This document shows positions 1 to 7,333 of a stretch of 64,000 nucleotides of DNA, one piece after another. The notes beneath the pieces were generated by a model that was not told the DNA's origin, searched no databases, and saw only the letters and a program-made list of their open reading frames with translations. Each line of letters begins with the position of its first letter. Positions within the stretch are counted from its first letter, which is position 1. Source of the stretch: Thioalkalivibrio nitratireducens DSM 14787 (GTDB lineage Bacteria > Pseudomonadota > Gammaproteobacteria > Ectothiorhodospirales > Ectothiorhodospiraceae); the NCBI RefSeq assembly GCF_000321415.2, contig NC_019902.2, positions 1,674,001 to 1,738,000 of the forward strand, read 5' to 3'. The translations under genes were made by a program, and so were the position numbers.

Positions 1-2
1 AG

Positions 3-605
3 CTGATGGCGCGCGAGCACCCGCGCGGCATGGGGCCGCTGGTGGGCGCGCAGCTGCGGTATCTGGTGGGTTCGGCGCAGGGCTGGCTGGGGGCGCTGGG
101 GTTTGCGGCGTCGGCGTTGCAGTTGGCCGCACGCGATGCCTGGATCGGCTGGGATCCGGCGCTGCGGGAACGCCACCGACACCGTGTGGTGGGACTGAAC
201 CGGTTCCTGTTGCGTCCGGGCGTTTCCTGCCGGAACCTCGCGTCGTGGACGCTGGGTCGGGCGTTGCGGCGGCTGGGGGCTGACTTCGAGGCCTGCCATG
301 GGTATCGTCCCTGGCTGGTGGAGACCTTCATCGAGCCTCCGCACACCGGGGTCAGCCTGCGGGCGTCGAACTGGCGTTTTGTGGGCGAGACCGGCGGGCG
401 GGGGCGCCAGGACCGGGGCCACGCCGCGGCCGAGACCCGCAAGGCGATCTATCTCTATGAACTCGAACCCGATTGGCGCGCACGCTTGGGGTGGGTCCGG
501 CACCGGCACGGGGCGACACACCGCTGGAACCCGCCGAGGGTCTGGATGCGCAGCAGTGGGCTGAACACGAGTTCGGGGGTGCGCCCTTGGGGGACAAGCG
601 ATTGA
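3..605 (+). CDS. DUF4338 (DruA-like) domain, upstream part of a transposase fusion; 5' end missing
   Basis: The frame is open from the window edge. It carries the hallmarks of DUF4338, the domain of DruA in the Druantia anti-phage system: a WLGALGF segment, the AARDAWIGW motif, an NRFLLRP strand, the ETFIEP strand and the ANW...GRGRQDR segment, ending in KAIYLYELEPDWRARL at about position 490. After that this frame turns into non-protein-like sequence and stops at 605, while the next frame (-1) continues with the IS4 transposase. The protein was probably one DUF4338-transposase fusion. A deleted base, or a -1 slip near the CTTGGGGTGGG run at 485-497, separates the halves. DUF4338 also occurs attached to IS4-type transposases, so this need not be a defence gene. 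It could bind DNA or help target choice; its molecular function is not established here. Confidence 0.75.
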   Translation: MMAREHPRGMGPLVGAQLRYLVGSAQGWLGALGFAASALQLAARDAWIGWDPALRERHRHRVVGLNRFLLRPGVSCRNLASWTLGRALRRLGADFEACHGYRPWLVETFIEPPHTGVSLRASNWRFVGETGGRGRQDRGHAAAETRKAIYLYELEPDWRARLGWVRHRHGATHRWNPPRVWMRSSGLNTSSGVRPWGTSD

Positions 606-1945
606 CGAAACGGCTGGTGGACAGCGCCCGGCGCCAGGGGGAGGATCCGCTGCGCGCCTTTACCGCGGTGGCCCGCGACGACTGGGCGGCGGTGAAGGGC
701 TACTACCGGCTGATCGACCAGCCGGAGGACTCCGACGTGACGCCGGAGCATATCCTGGCGCCGCATCGGGCGTGCACGCAGCGCCGGATGCAGGCGCAGG
801 CAACGGTGCTGTGCCTGCAGGATGGCACCGATCTGAACTTCACCACCCGCCCGCAGACGCGCGGCGTCGGGGTCATCGGCCGCAACCAAACCGGTGCCGA
901 GAGTCTGGGGCTGCATCTGCACTCGACGCTGGCGGTCAACGCCGACGGGCTGCCGCTGGGCGTGCTGCAAGCGCAGTTCGAGGCGCCGCAGCCGCGGGGC
1001 GACGCGGAACCGGCGCAGGAAGAGAAAAAGAGCTTCCGCTGGATCGCCGGTCTGCGCGATGCAGCGGCACTGGCGGCGACCCTCCCCAATACCCGGGTGA
1101 TCAGTGTCGCCGACCGGGAGGCCGATGCGTTCGAGCTCTATGTCGAGCAGCAGCGTCACCCCGCGGTGGAGCTGGTGATCCGCGCCCAGCACAACCGCCG
1201 GCTTGCCGACGGGCGGCGCCTGTTCGAGGTCGCCCGGGCGACGGCGAGCCGCGGCTCGGTCGAACTCCCGGTCGATGGCCAGAGCCTGCGCACCAAGACC
1301 AGCAAGCGCCCCGAGCGCCTGGGCCGAGCGGCACGGACCGCGGAACTGGAACTGCGCTACACCCCGATCACGCTCCGTGGCACACCCGCCGATGCCGATC
1401 AGCCGGTCACCCTGGAACTGACCGTGGTGCACGCGCTGGAACGGGATCCGCCGAAAGGGGAAAAGCCGCTTGAGTGGTTCGTGCTCACCACCCTGACCGT
1501 CGCCTCGGCCGAACAGGCCGCCGAGATTCTGCGCTGGTACCGCCTGCGCTGGCGCATCGAGGACTGGCACCGGGTGCTGAAATCGGGTTGCAAGATCGAC
1601 GAACTCGGCCATCACAGCGTCGAGCGCCTGGAACGCGCCATCGCGATCCGGCTGGTCATCGCCTGGCGGGTGATGCTGATGACCCTGCTGGGACGGGAGG
1701 CCCCGGAGCTGCCACCGGAACTGCTGTTCTCGGACGTCGAATTGCGGGTGCTCGGCGACTACGCCCAGTCCCGGCGCCGGCCTCGCCCCAGCAGCCTCCG
1801 GGCAGCTGTCCGCGAAGTCGCCATCCTCGGTGGGTACACCAACCGCAATCACGATCCGCCGCCTGGCCACCAGCTGATGTGGCACGGCTACGCCAAACTC
1901 ACCACCATGTCCTTTGCCTACGCTTTACGAGATGAAATCGAATGA
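473..1945 (+). CDS. IS4-family (Tn5-like) transposase
   Basis: This is a DDE transposase of the IS4 group. The Tn5-type N-terminal DNA-binding region is visible (WAEHEFGGAPLGDKRL and the FTAVARDDWAAVKGYYRL segment), followed by the first catalytic strand with DGTDLNF. A later VADREADAF strand carries the second Asp. The YREK signature near residues 355-370 fits exactly: Tyr, two residues, Arg, three residues, Glu, six residues, Lys. The ATG at 473 lies inside the DUF4338 frame and has no convincing ribosome binding site; homologous sequence begins around codon 5-15. The protein is therefore probably made as an extension of the upstream frame, or the element is damaged. Its catalytic core appears intact. 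Confidence 0.85.
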   Translation: MARTLGVGPAPARGDTPLEPAEGLDAQQWAEHEFGGAPLGDKRLTKRLVDSARRQGEDPLRAFTAVARDDWAAVKGYYRLIDQPEDSDVTPEHILAPHRACTQRRMQAQATVLCLQDGTDLNFTTRPQTRGVGVIGRNQTGAESLGLHLHSTLAVNADGLPLGVLQAQFEAPQPRGDAEPAQEEKKSFRWIAGLRDAAALAATLPNTRVISVADREADAFELYVEQQRHPAVELVIRAQHNRRLADGRRLFEVARATASRGSVELPVDGQSLRTKTSKRPERLGRAARTAELELRYTPITLRGTPADADQPVTLELTVVHALERDPPKGEKPLEWFVLTTLTVASAEQAAEILRWYRLRWRIEDWHRVLKSGCKIDELGHHSVERLERAIAIRLVIAWRVMLMTLLGREAPELPPELLFSDVELRVLGDYAQSRRRPRPSSLRAAVREVAILGGYTNRNHDPPPGHQLMWHGYAKLTTMSFAYALRDEIE

Positions 1946-1982
1946 CACCGCCCCGTATCGACTGGTCTGCGCAACTTGTGGG

Positions 1983-2137
1983 TAAAGGGCAGGGCAAGCG
2001 TGCCCCGCGAGACGCACCGCGTCATCGAAGCGATAGGTCCACGTGCCGTCCCCGACCCCGAGCAGGTGTGCGAGCGGGTCATGGACCGTCAGCGCCGGGC
2101 TGTCGCTGAAAAGAGCCTCGTCACGATCCGCGATCAT
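1983..2137 (-). pseudogene. FmdE-like protein, N-terminal fragment cut by the IS4 element
   Basis: Reading leftward from an ATG at 2137 (GGAG five bases upstream), the frame gives MIADRDEALF, then DPLAHLLGVGDGTWTY, then DAVRLAGHACP. This is the start of an FmdE-family (molybdenum formylmethanofuran dehydrogenase subunit E-like) protein, whose conserved LAGHxCP cysteine motif binds metal. Similarity stops right after GHACP, where the transposon end begins. The rest of the gene should lie left of the element, outside the window. Only about 50 codons remain here. Confidence 0.6.
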
Positions 2138-2755
2138 CGATACTCCTTGCGCGATCACCGCTCTGGGCGGCGAACGTCAACCATCGGGGTTCACCTGCTC
2201 CGCGAAATTCGCCGGAACGTTGTTGAAGTATAATCCGCCACCCTGAGCAGCCACTTGACTGTGATCATTCACAACAAAGTGATTCCGCCATCATCGTCTG
2301 GCGCGGCAGGCGATCCTCGCGCCGACCGGGCACCGGAAACCCCTTCGGTCAGCGGGTCTCCTGCAGGAGCCACCCTGCTCGTGAACGCGCCGCAGGCGCG
2401 GGTGAGCCGGGTGCACCACCCTACGCCGATTCGCGTGCGCGGCACGCTCCTGATATCGATTCCATCGTAATCATCGGTACCAAGGAGCCTTTTTTTGGGT
2501 GCAGGTATGGGCCAGCCCCGAAGATTGCGTGGACCGCAATGCAATCCATGATGTCTACAGCCGAGGCCCTGCAGCCACGCCCGTTCAAGCTTGAGTTTTC
2601 CCACGGTATCCGGCACCTTGGACTTGCATTGCCACCACGTGGAAACCCGTCGAGATACCAGTGCAACCGGCAAGAGTACACTGGGCTCACCGAACTCGGG
2701 CAACCACTCACCGGTCGATTCGACAAAAACAAAAGCAGGTATGGAGGATGCCGAT
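2138..2755. other. 618-bp stretch without a recognisable gene
   Basis: No frame here looks like a known protein. It holds a TATAAT-like hexamer at 2229-2234 and a short inverted repeat, TGTGA-TCAT-TCACA, at 2260-2273 that could be an operator, with no further support. A run of T at about 2489-2495 lies 260 bases before the DsrC-like gene. Confidence 0.4.
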
Positions 2756-3121
2756 ATGCCAAGTGAAATGAACGAGGTTCTAAACCCGCACAGCGTCACG
2801 CACGACTCGGATTTCAAGCATGCGCCGTCGGACTGGACACGCGAACAGGCGATCCAGAAAGCCAGAAGCGAGGGCCTGGAACTGACCGACGAGCATTGGG
2901 AAGTGATCCGCGCGCTGCAGGAATTCTACGATCGGCATCAGGACAACGTGATCCGGCTGCGCGAACTGCACGATGCCCTCGAGGAACGTTTCCACAGTCG
3001 GGGGGGAAGAAAGCATCTCTTCGATCTGTTGCCCGGAGGGCCCGTGGCACAGGGTTGCCGGTTCGCCGGACTGAAAGCGCCTTCAGGCAGCGAACAGCCG
3101 GCATTCGGCAGCGTTTCCTGA
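2756..3121 (+). CDS. DsrC/TusE-family protein lacking the C-terminal cysteine
   Basis: The 121-residue protein shows the family pattern DWT...AxxEGLELTDEHWEVIRALQEFY, a central LHDALEERF helix, then LFDLLPGGPVAQGCRFAGLKAPSGS. DsrC carries two redox cysteines ten residues apart at the C terminus and accepts sulfur as a persulfide or trisulfide. TusE keeps only the last one. Here the inner cysteine (QGC) is present but the last is replaced by serine (PSGS), and the tail is about nine residues longer. The chosen ATG follows GGAGG by eight bases; in-frame ATGs upstream have no such site. The next gene, 165 bases on, is a cysteine desulfurase, consistent with sulfur relay. It probably cannot do DsrC trisulfide chemistry; a regulatory or carrier role (RspA/DsrC2-like) is possible. 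Confidence 0.75.
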   Translation: MPSEMNEVLNPHSVTHDSDFKHAPSDWTREQAIQKARSEGLELTDEHWEVIRALQEFYDRHQDNVIRLRELHDALEERFHSRGGRKHLFDLLPGGPVAQGCRFAGLKAPSGSEQPAFGSVS

Positions 3122-3286
3122 TCCGCCGACGGGCCGCGCGCAGCCGGGTCTGCGCGTGGCCGGTCAACAGCCGGGCTGGGATGCCCGAACGGAGCACCGC
3201 TGACCGATCCCGGAGTCCCGCGGTCGCAATCGGGACTTCCGTACGTCCATCACCCCCATCAGTTCCCCAACTCCTCCCCGCCGCAT

Positions 3287-4438
3287 ATGGAAAGACCCAT
3301 CTATCTCGATTACAACGCCACCACGCCGATCGCCCCGGAGGTCTTCGAGGCGATGGCGCCGTTCCTGACCGACCATTTCGGCAACCCCTCCTCCTCCCAT
3401 CCGTACGGGAAACGGGCTGCCGAGGCGGTGGCCCGCGCACGGGGGGAAGTGGCCGCGCTGCTCGGGGCGGAGACGGACGAGATTGTCTTCGCCGGCTGCG
3501 CCACCGAGGCCAACAACCTCGCGCTGCGCGGGGTCGCGCGCGCATTGCGCGGCAAGGGACGACACCTGGTGACCTCGGCGGTCGAGCATCCCTCGGTGCT
3601 GGTCCCGTGCGAGCGGCTGCGCAGCGACGGCTGGGAAGTCACCGTGCTGCCGGTCGATGGCGACGGGCGGGTCGACCCCGACGAGCTCGCCCGAACCATC
3701 CGGCCGGACACGGTGCTGGTCTCGATCATGCTGGCCAACAACGAGACCGGCACTCTGCAACCCGTTGCCGCGCTCGCCCGTATCGCCCACGCCGCCGGAA
3801 CGCTGTTTCATACCGACGCGGCACAGGCGGCCGGCAAGATCCCGGTGCGGGTCGACGAGCTGGGTATCGACCTGCTGACCCTGGCCGGTCACAAGTTCTA
3901 CGCGCCGAAAGGCGTTGGCGCGCTTTACCTGCGCCGCGGTACACCGGTCGAACCGGTGCTGGTCGGCGCGGGGCAGGAGCATGGGCTGCGACCCGGCACC
4001 GAGAACACCCCGCACCTCGTCGCCATGGGTGCCGCCGCGCGGCTCGCCCGGGAGGGGTTGCACGATCTGTCCAGCCAACTGCGCAGCCTTCGCGACACAC
4101 TGCACGGTGCGCTGCTGCAAGCGATCCCGGGCCTGCAGCTCAACGGCCATCTGCAGGAACGCCTGCCGAACACCCTGAATCTCTCGTTCCCCGGGGTCAG
4201 CGGACGCGACCTGCTCGCCGCCTGCCCCGGCCTCGCCGCGTCGGTCGGTTCGGCCTGCCACGAGGAAGGGGACGCGGTCAGCGGGGTGCTGGCGGCGTTG
4301 GGCTGCAACTCCCGGCGGGCGCGCGGCGCGGTGCGCGTCTCGCTGGGGCGCGGCAACGACCCCGCGCAGGTCGCAGCGGCGGCGCAGGCACTGATCGGAG
4401 CCTGGAATCTGCTGGCGAAAGGCAGCGACACCCGGTGA
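3287..4438 (+). CDS. Cysteine desulfurase (NifS/IscS type, class V aminotransferase fold)
   Basis: This PLP enzyme removes sulfur from L-cysteine, leaving a persulfide on an active-site cysteine for transfer to acceptors. The start IYLDYNATTPI is typical. The motifs ATEANNLAL, a conserved SAVEHPSV histidine, HTDAAQAAGKIP and the PLP lysine in LAGHKFYAPKGVG are all present. The acceptor cysteine lies in SVGSACHEEGDAVSG. Length (383 residues) is normal for NifS-like proteins and the tail is shorter than in housekeeping IscS. It follows the DsrC-like gene and precedes a sulfate permease, and no iscU or iscA is nearby, so a role in sulfur donation to Tus/Dsr-type carriers is more likely than general Fe-S assembly. 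That role is inferred. Confidence 0.9.
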   Translation: MERPIYLDYNATTPIAPEVFEAMAPFLTDHFGNPSSSHPYGKRAAEAVARARGEVAALLGAETDEIVFAGCATEANNLALRGVARALRGKGRHLVTSAVEHPSVLVPCERLRSDGWEVTVLPVDGDGRVDPDELARTIRPDTVLVSIMLANNETGTLQPVAALARIAHAAGTLFHTDAAQAAGKIPVRVDELGIDLLTLAGHKFYAPKGVGALYLRRGTPVEPVLVGAGQEHGLRPGTENTPHLVAMGAAARLAREGLHDLSSQLRSLRDTLHGALLQAIPGLQLNGHLQERLPNTLNLSFPGVSGRDLLAACPGLAASVGSACHEEGDAVSGVLAALGCNSRRARGAVRVSLGRGNDPAQVAAAAQALIGAWNLLAKGSDTR

Positions 4439-4522
4439 CAGCGGCGGCGAATCCACGAGGGCACGCACCCGCGTACCCACCATGCCTGACTCGTGACCAC
4501 ACCAGGCACAGCCGTTGTGTCC

Positions 4523-4638
4523 GTAGCGCGGAAAAGCGCAGCGTCATCCGCCGGTCGGCGTGTACCGTTGCCCCGAAGGTCGACGCGGACCCCACCGCTC
4601 GAACGGCGGATGACGGCCTGCGGCCTGTTCCGCCCTAC
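4523..4638. repeat. REP-like paired repeat, copy 1
   Basis: The left arm reads GTAGCGCGGAAAAGCGCAGCGTCATCCGCC and the right arm GGCGGATGACGGCCTGCGGCCTGTTCCGCCCTAC, so the ends are imperfect inverted repeats with about 50 bases between. Related copies occur at 36361-36473, split at 38671/40576-40672, and as a half at 54681-54710. It fills most of the 300-bp gap between the desulfurase and sulP. Confidence 0.7.
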
Positions 4639-4740
4639 GCTTCAGCTGCCCCCCCCCCCCCACGCCACCGCGCTTTCATGATCGGGGGTGGCCCTCGCCA
4701 TGAGAGTTAGCGCCCGGGGATTCAGGAGCGAAGGAACCCG

Positions 4741-6471
4741 ATGAGTGCACTGCAACGCGTCGACCGTTTGGTGCCGGCGCTGTCCTGGCTACGTCGCTAC
4801 GATCGGTCTTGGCTGCGCGGCGATCTCTCAGCGGGTGTCACCGTTGGCGTGATGCTGATCCCGCAGGGAATGGCCTATGCGATGCTCGCCGGCCTGCCGC
4901 CGATCTACGGTCTCTATGCCGCGCTGGTGCCGCTGCTGCTGTACGCCCTGCTCGGCACCTCGCGGCAGCTTGCGGTCGGTCCGGTGGCGATCGTGGCATT
5001 GATGGTCGCCGCGGGCGTCGGCACGCTCGCGGAACCGGGCACACCGGAGTACATCGGCCTCGCGATCCTGCTCGCGCTGATGGTCGGCGCGATCCAGCTC
5101 GCGATGGGGATGCTGCGCATGGGCTTCCTGGTCAACTTCCTGTCGCACCCGGTGGTCAGCGGCTTCACGTCGGCGGCAGCGCTGATCATCGGCCTGAGCC
5201 AGCTGCAGCACCTGTTCGGGGTATCCCCGCCGGGCGGCAACCAGGCGCACACGATCCTCTACCATCTGGCACTCCAGCTCCCGTCGGTCCACCTGCCGAC
5301 GCTGCTGATCGGCTCCGCCTCGATCGCATTGCTGATCCTGCTGCGCCGGTGGCGCCGGACCTTTCCCGCCCAGATCGCGGTGGTGGCCGCCGCGGTCGCC
5401 CTGGTCTGGGGCTTCGGCCTGCACGAGGCGGGCGTGCGCATCGTCGGCACGGTGCCGGACGGACTGCCGTCATTCGCCATTCCCGACATCAGTGCCGAAA
5501 CGCTGCGCGGCCTGCTCCCGATCGCGCTCGCGATCGCGTTGGTCGGCTTCATGGAATCGATCGCGGTGGCGAAGGCGATGGTGCGGCGCCACCGCGACTA
5601 CCGGCTGGATGCGAACCAAGAGCTGATCGCGCTCGGCGGAGCGAATCTCGGTGGCGCGTTCTTCCAGTCGTTTCCGGTCACCGGCGGTTTCTCGCGAACC
5701 GCGGTGAACGACCAGGCCGGCGCGAAAACCGGGCTCGCGTCGATGGTCAGTGCCGCGATGATCGCCATCACGCTGCTGTTCCTGACCCCGCTGTTCACAT
5801 TCCTGCCGACGGCCGTGCTGGCGGCGGTGATCCTGGTCGCGGTCGCCGGCCTGATCGACGTACAGGAAATGCGCTTCCTGTGGCGCGTGCGCCGCGAGGA
5901 TTTTCTGATGCTCGCGACCACGTTCCTGGTCACGCTGTTCATCGGGATCGAGGAAGGCATTGCCACCGGCGTGCTGCTGTCGCTGGCGATGGTGATCTAC
6001 CGCAGCACCCGACCGCACGTCGCCGTGCTCGGGCGCCTGCCCGGTACCGACACCTACAGGAACATCCGGCGCTTTCCCGAGGCCGAGCAGCGTGACGACC
6101 TGCTGATCGTTCGTTTCGACGCGCAGCTCTACTTCGCCAACGTCGAGTACTTCCAGGATACGCTGCGCCGCCTCGAACGCGAGAAGGCGAAGCCGCTGCG
6201 GCAGGTGATCATCGACGCCGCCAGCATGCCATCGATCGACGCGAGCGGCATCCATGCACTGACCGCGGTGATCGGAGACTATCGGCGCCGGGGTATCGCA
6301 CTGGCACTCACCGGCGTACTGGGGCCGGTCCGGGACGCACTGGACCGCGCCGGCGTGGTCGAGTATCTCGGCGCGGAAAACTTCTACCTCGACGTGCCCG
6401 AAGCGATCGCCTGCAGCATCGACGGCGAACGCCGGGCGCGCAGGGATTACACATTGCAGCACTTCGGGTAA
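4741..6471 (+). CDS. SulP-family inorganic anion transporter with STAS domain
   Basis: A 576-residue inner-membrane transporter for sulfate or another anion (bicarbonate is possible for some SulP proteins). The conserved entry motif VGVMLIPQGMAYAMLAGLPPIYGLYAALVP lies near residues 35-65, followed by about 12 hydrophobic segments. GGFSRTAVNDQAGAKT near residue 320 is the usual substrate-site loop. The C-terminal STAS domain (about 440-560) contains VIIDAASMPSIDASGIHAL. AAGGAA lies four bases before the ATG. In a sulfur oxidiser it could export or import sulfate; the sequence does not decide the substrate or direction. Confidence 0.9.
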   Translation: MSALQRVDRLVPALSWLRRYDRSWLRGDLSAGVTVGVMLIPQGMAYAMLAGLPPIYGLYAALVPLLLYALLGTSRQLAVGPVAIVALMVAAGVGTLAEPGTPEYIGLAILLALMVGAIQLAMGMLRMGFLVNFLSHPVVSGFTSAAALIIGLSQLQHLFGVSPPGGNQAHTILYHLALQLPSVHLPTLLIGSASIALLILLRRWRRTFPAQIAVVAAAVALVWGFGLHEAGVRIVGTVPDGLPSFAIPDISAETLRGLLPIALAIALVGFMESIAVAKAMVRRHRDYRLDANQELIALGGANLGGAFFQSFPVTGGFSRTAVNDQAGAKTGLASMVSAAMIAITLLFLTPLFTFLPTAVLAAVILVAVAGLIDVQEMRFLWRVRREDFLMLATTFLVTLFIGIEEGIATGVLLSLAMVIYRSTRPHVAVLGRLPGTDTYRNIRRFPEAEQRDDLLIVRFDAQLYFANVEYFQDTLRRLEREKAKPLRQVIIDAASMPSIDASGIHALTAVIGDYRRRGIALALTGVLGPVRDALDRAGVVEYLGAENFYLDVPEAIACSIDGERRARRDYTLQHFG

Positions 6472-6588
6472 AGGCCTCTGGAAACCGGCGCTTGCGCTTG
6501 TCACCCGCGCGGCCCTCCGGGCGCCCGCGAACGGTGTGCGGCATAGGCTTTCGACTCGCCCCGGCGGGATCCGCCGAGCTGCGCTGCG

Positions 6589-7182
6589 TCAGCCCCGGCG
6601 GGGCTGTTCGACGACCCGCTCCGCGCCCATTGCCTGCAGCCTCGCCGCGATCCGGCGGACTTCTTCGGGCCGCGTCAGCGCGGGATCGACCGTGATCCGC
6701 ATCTCGTGCGGCACGCCGCTTTCGATCAGCAGGCGCGCGCTTTGCCAAGCGGGTTCGCCGCTTCCAGGAACGCCGGTGATATCCGGGTAGCGATGCGCAA
6801 GCGCCTTGACGTCGAGGCCCACCCAGTCGACGCTGGGCAGCAGGGCCACCAGCCTGCGCGGGTAGATTCCGGCGCTGTGCAGGCCCACTTTGAACCCGAG
6901 CGCCCTGACGTCCTTGAGGGCATCGGCCAGCGCCACCTGAAGCGTCGGTTCACCTCCCGAAAACACCACTGCGTCGAGCAGACCACGCCGCCTCCGCAGG
7001 AACGCCAGCGCTTCCTCCCAGGGGACGGCGGCTTCGCCCCGCGGCGGCAACAACTCCGGGTTGTGGCAGTAGCGGCAGTGCCAGGGACAACCCTGGCAGA
7101 AGATCACCGCCGCCAGCTCACCCGGGTAATCGATGGTGGTCAGGGGGGTGATCCCCCCAACCCGCAGTTCACCCTTGCCCAC
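6589..7182 (-). CDS. nrdG: Anaerobic ribonucleotide reductase activating enzyme
   Basis: A radical SAM enzyme that installs the glycyl radical on class III ribonucleotide reductase. The cluster motif C-PWH-C-RY-C lies near residue 35 (CQGCPWHCRYCHNP), followed by FSGGEPTLQ for SAM binding. The start is a GTG overlapping the end of the small glycyl-radical gene, with AAGGAG six bases upstream; translation is probably coupled. Length (197 residues) suits the TIGR02495-like NrdG branch found beside longer NrdD proteins. It is the last gene of a riboswitch-controlled operon. Confidence 0.9.
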   Translation of the reverse strand: MGKGELRVGGITPLTTIDYPGELAAVIFCQGCPWHCRYCHNPELLPPRGEAAVPWEEALAFLRRRRGLLDAVVFSGGEPTLQVALADALKDVRALGFKVGLHSAGIYPRRLVALLPSVDWVGLDVKALAHRYPDITGVPGSGEPAWQSARLLIESGVPHEMRITVDPALTRPEEVRRIAARLQAMGAERVVEQPRRG

Positions 7183-7333
7183 GGGGCTCCTTGAAGAAGC
7201 GGCGCTCCCGGTGTTCCGACTGTTTGCCGGGGTTCCAGGCGGAGACCGGGCGGTGGTAACCCATCACGCGGGTCCAGACCTCGCAACGGGTGCGTTCCTC
7301 GGGTTTCAGCGTGCTCGTTTCAGTGGTGGACAT
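7169..7333 (-). CDS. Separate glycyl-radical polypeptide of class III ribonucleotide reductase (54 aa)
   Basis: This small gene encodes the piece normally found at the extreme C terminus of NrdD: TRCEVWTRVMGYHRPVSAWN, with the radical glycine expected in RVMGY (Gly25; compare RVCGY in E. coli NrdD), then GKQSEHRERRFF. It starts at an ATG inside the last codons of nrdD, in the +1 frame. A strong AAGGAGG site lies six bases upstream, within the nrdD coding sequence. Its stop overlaps the start of nrdG. The strong internal ribosome binding site argues that it is translated as an independent protein rather than being the product of a random frameshift. YfiD/GrcA, a spare glycyl-radical subunit of pyruvate formate-lyase, is a functional precedent. 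Confidence 0.8.
   Translation of the reverse strand: MSTTETSTLKPEERTRCEVWTRVMGYHRPVSAWNPGKQSEHRERRFFKEPRGQG

Larger units (their letters stand above)
1..1982 (+). mobile_element. IS4-family element with DruA-like front domain (left end outside window)
   Basis: The unit comprises a DUF4338 (DruA-type) reading frame and a Tn5/IS4-type transposase in the next frame. It ends where a minus-strand FmdE-like gene is cut off near position 1982. The left end lies before the window, so inverted repeats cannot be compared. The right boundary is set by the loss of FmdE-like similarity after the GHACP motif and is accurate to about 10 bases. Confidence 0.7.

Noticed and set aside
3-605. A Druantia defence operon at the left edge
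   Set aside because: The DruA-like domain leads into an IS4 transposase, and no DruB-E genes are present; a transposon protein is the simpler reading.
2260-2273. CRP-like operator TGTGA-TCAT-TCACA
   Set aside because: Spacer is four bases instead of six and it lies about 480 bases from the nearest start; kept only as a note.
2896-4710. Long open frame overlapping the cysteine desulfurase in another frame
   Set aside because: Arg/Gly/Ala-rich translation without any motif; it is a by-product of high GC over the real desulfurase frame.
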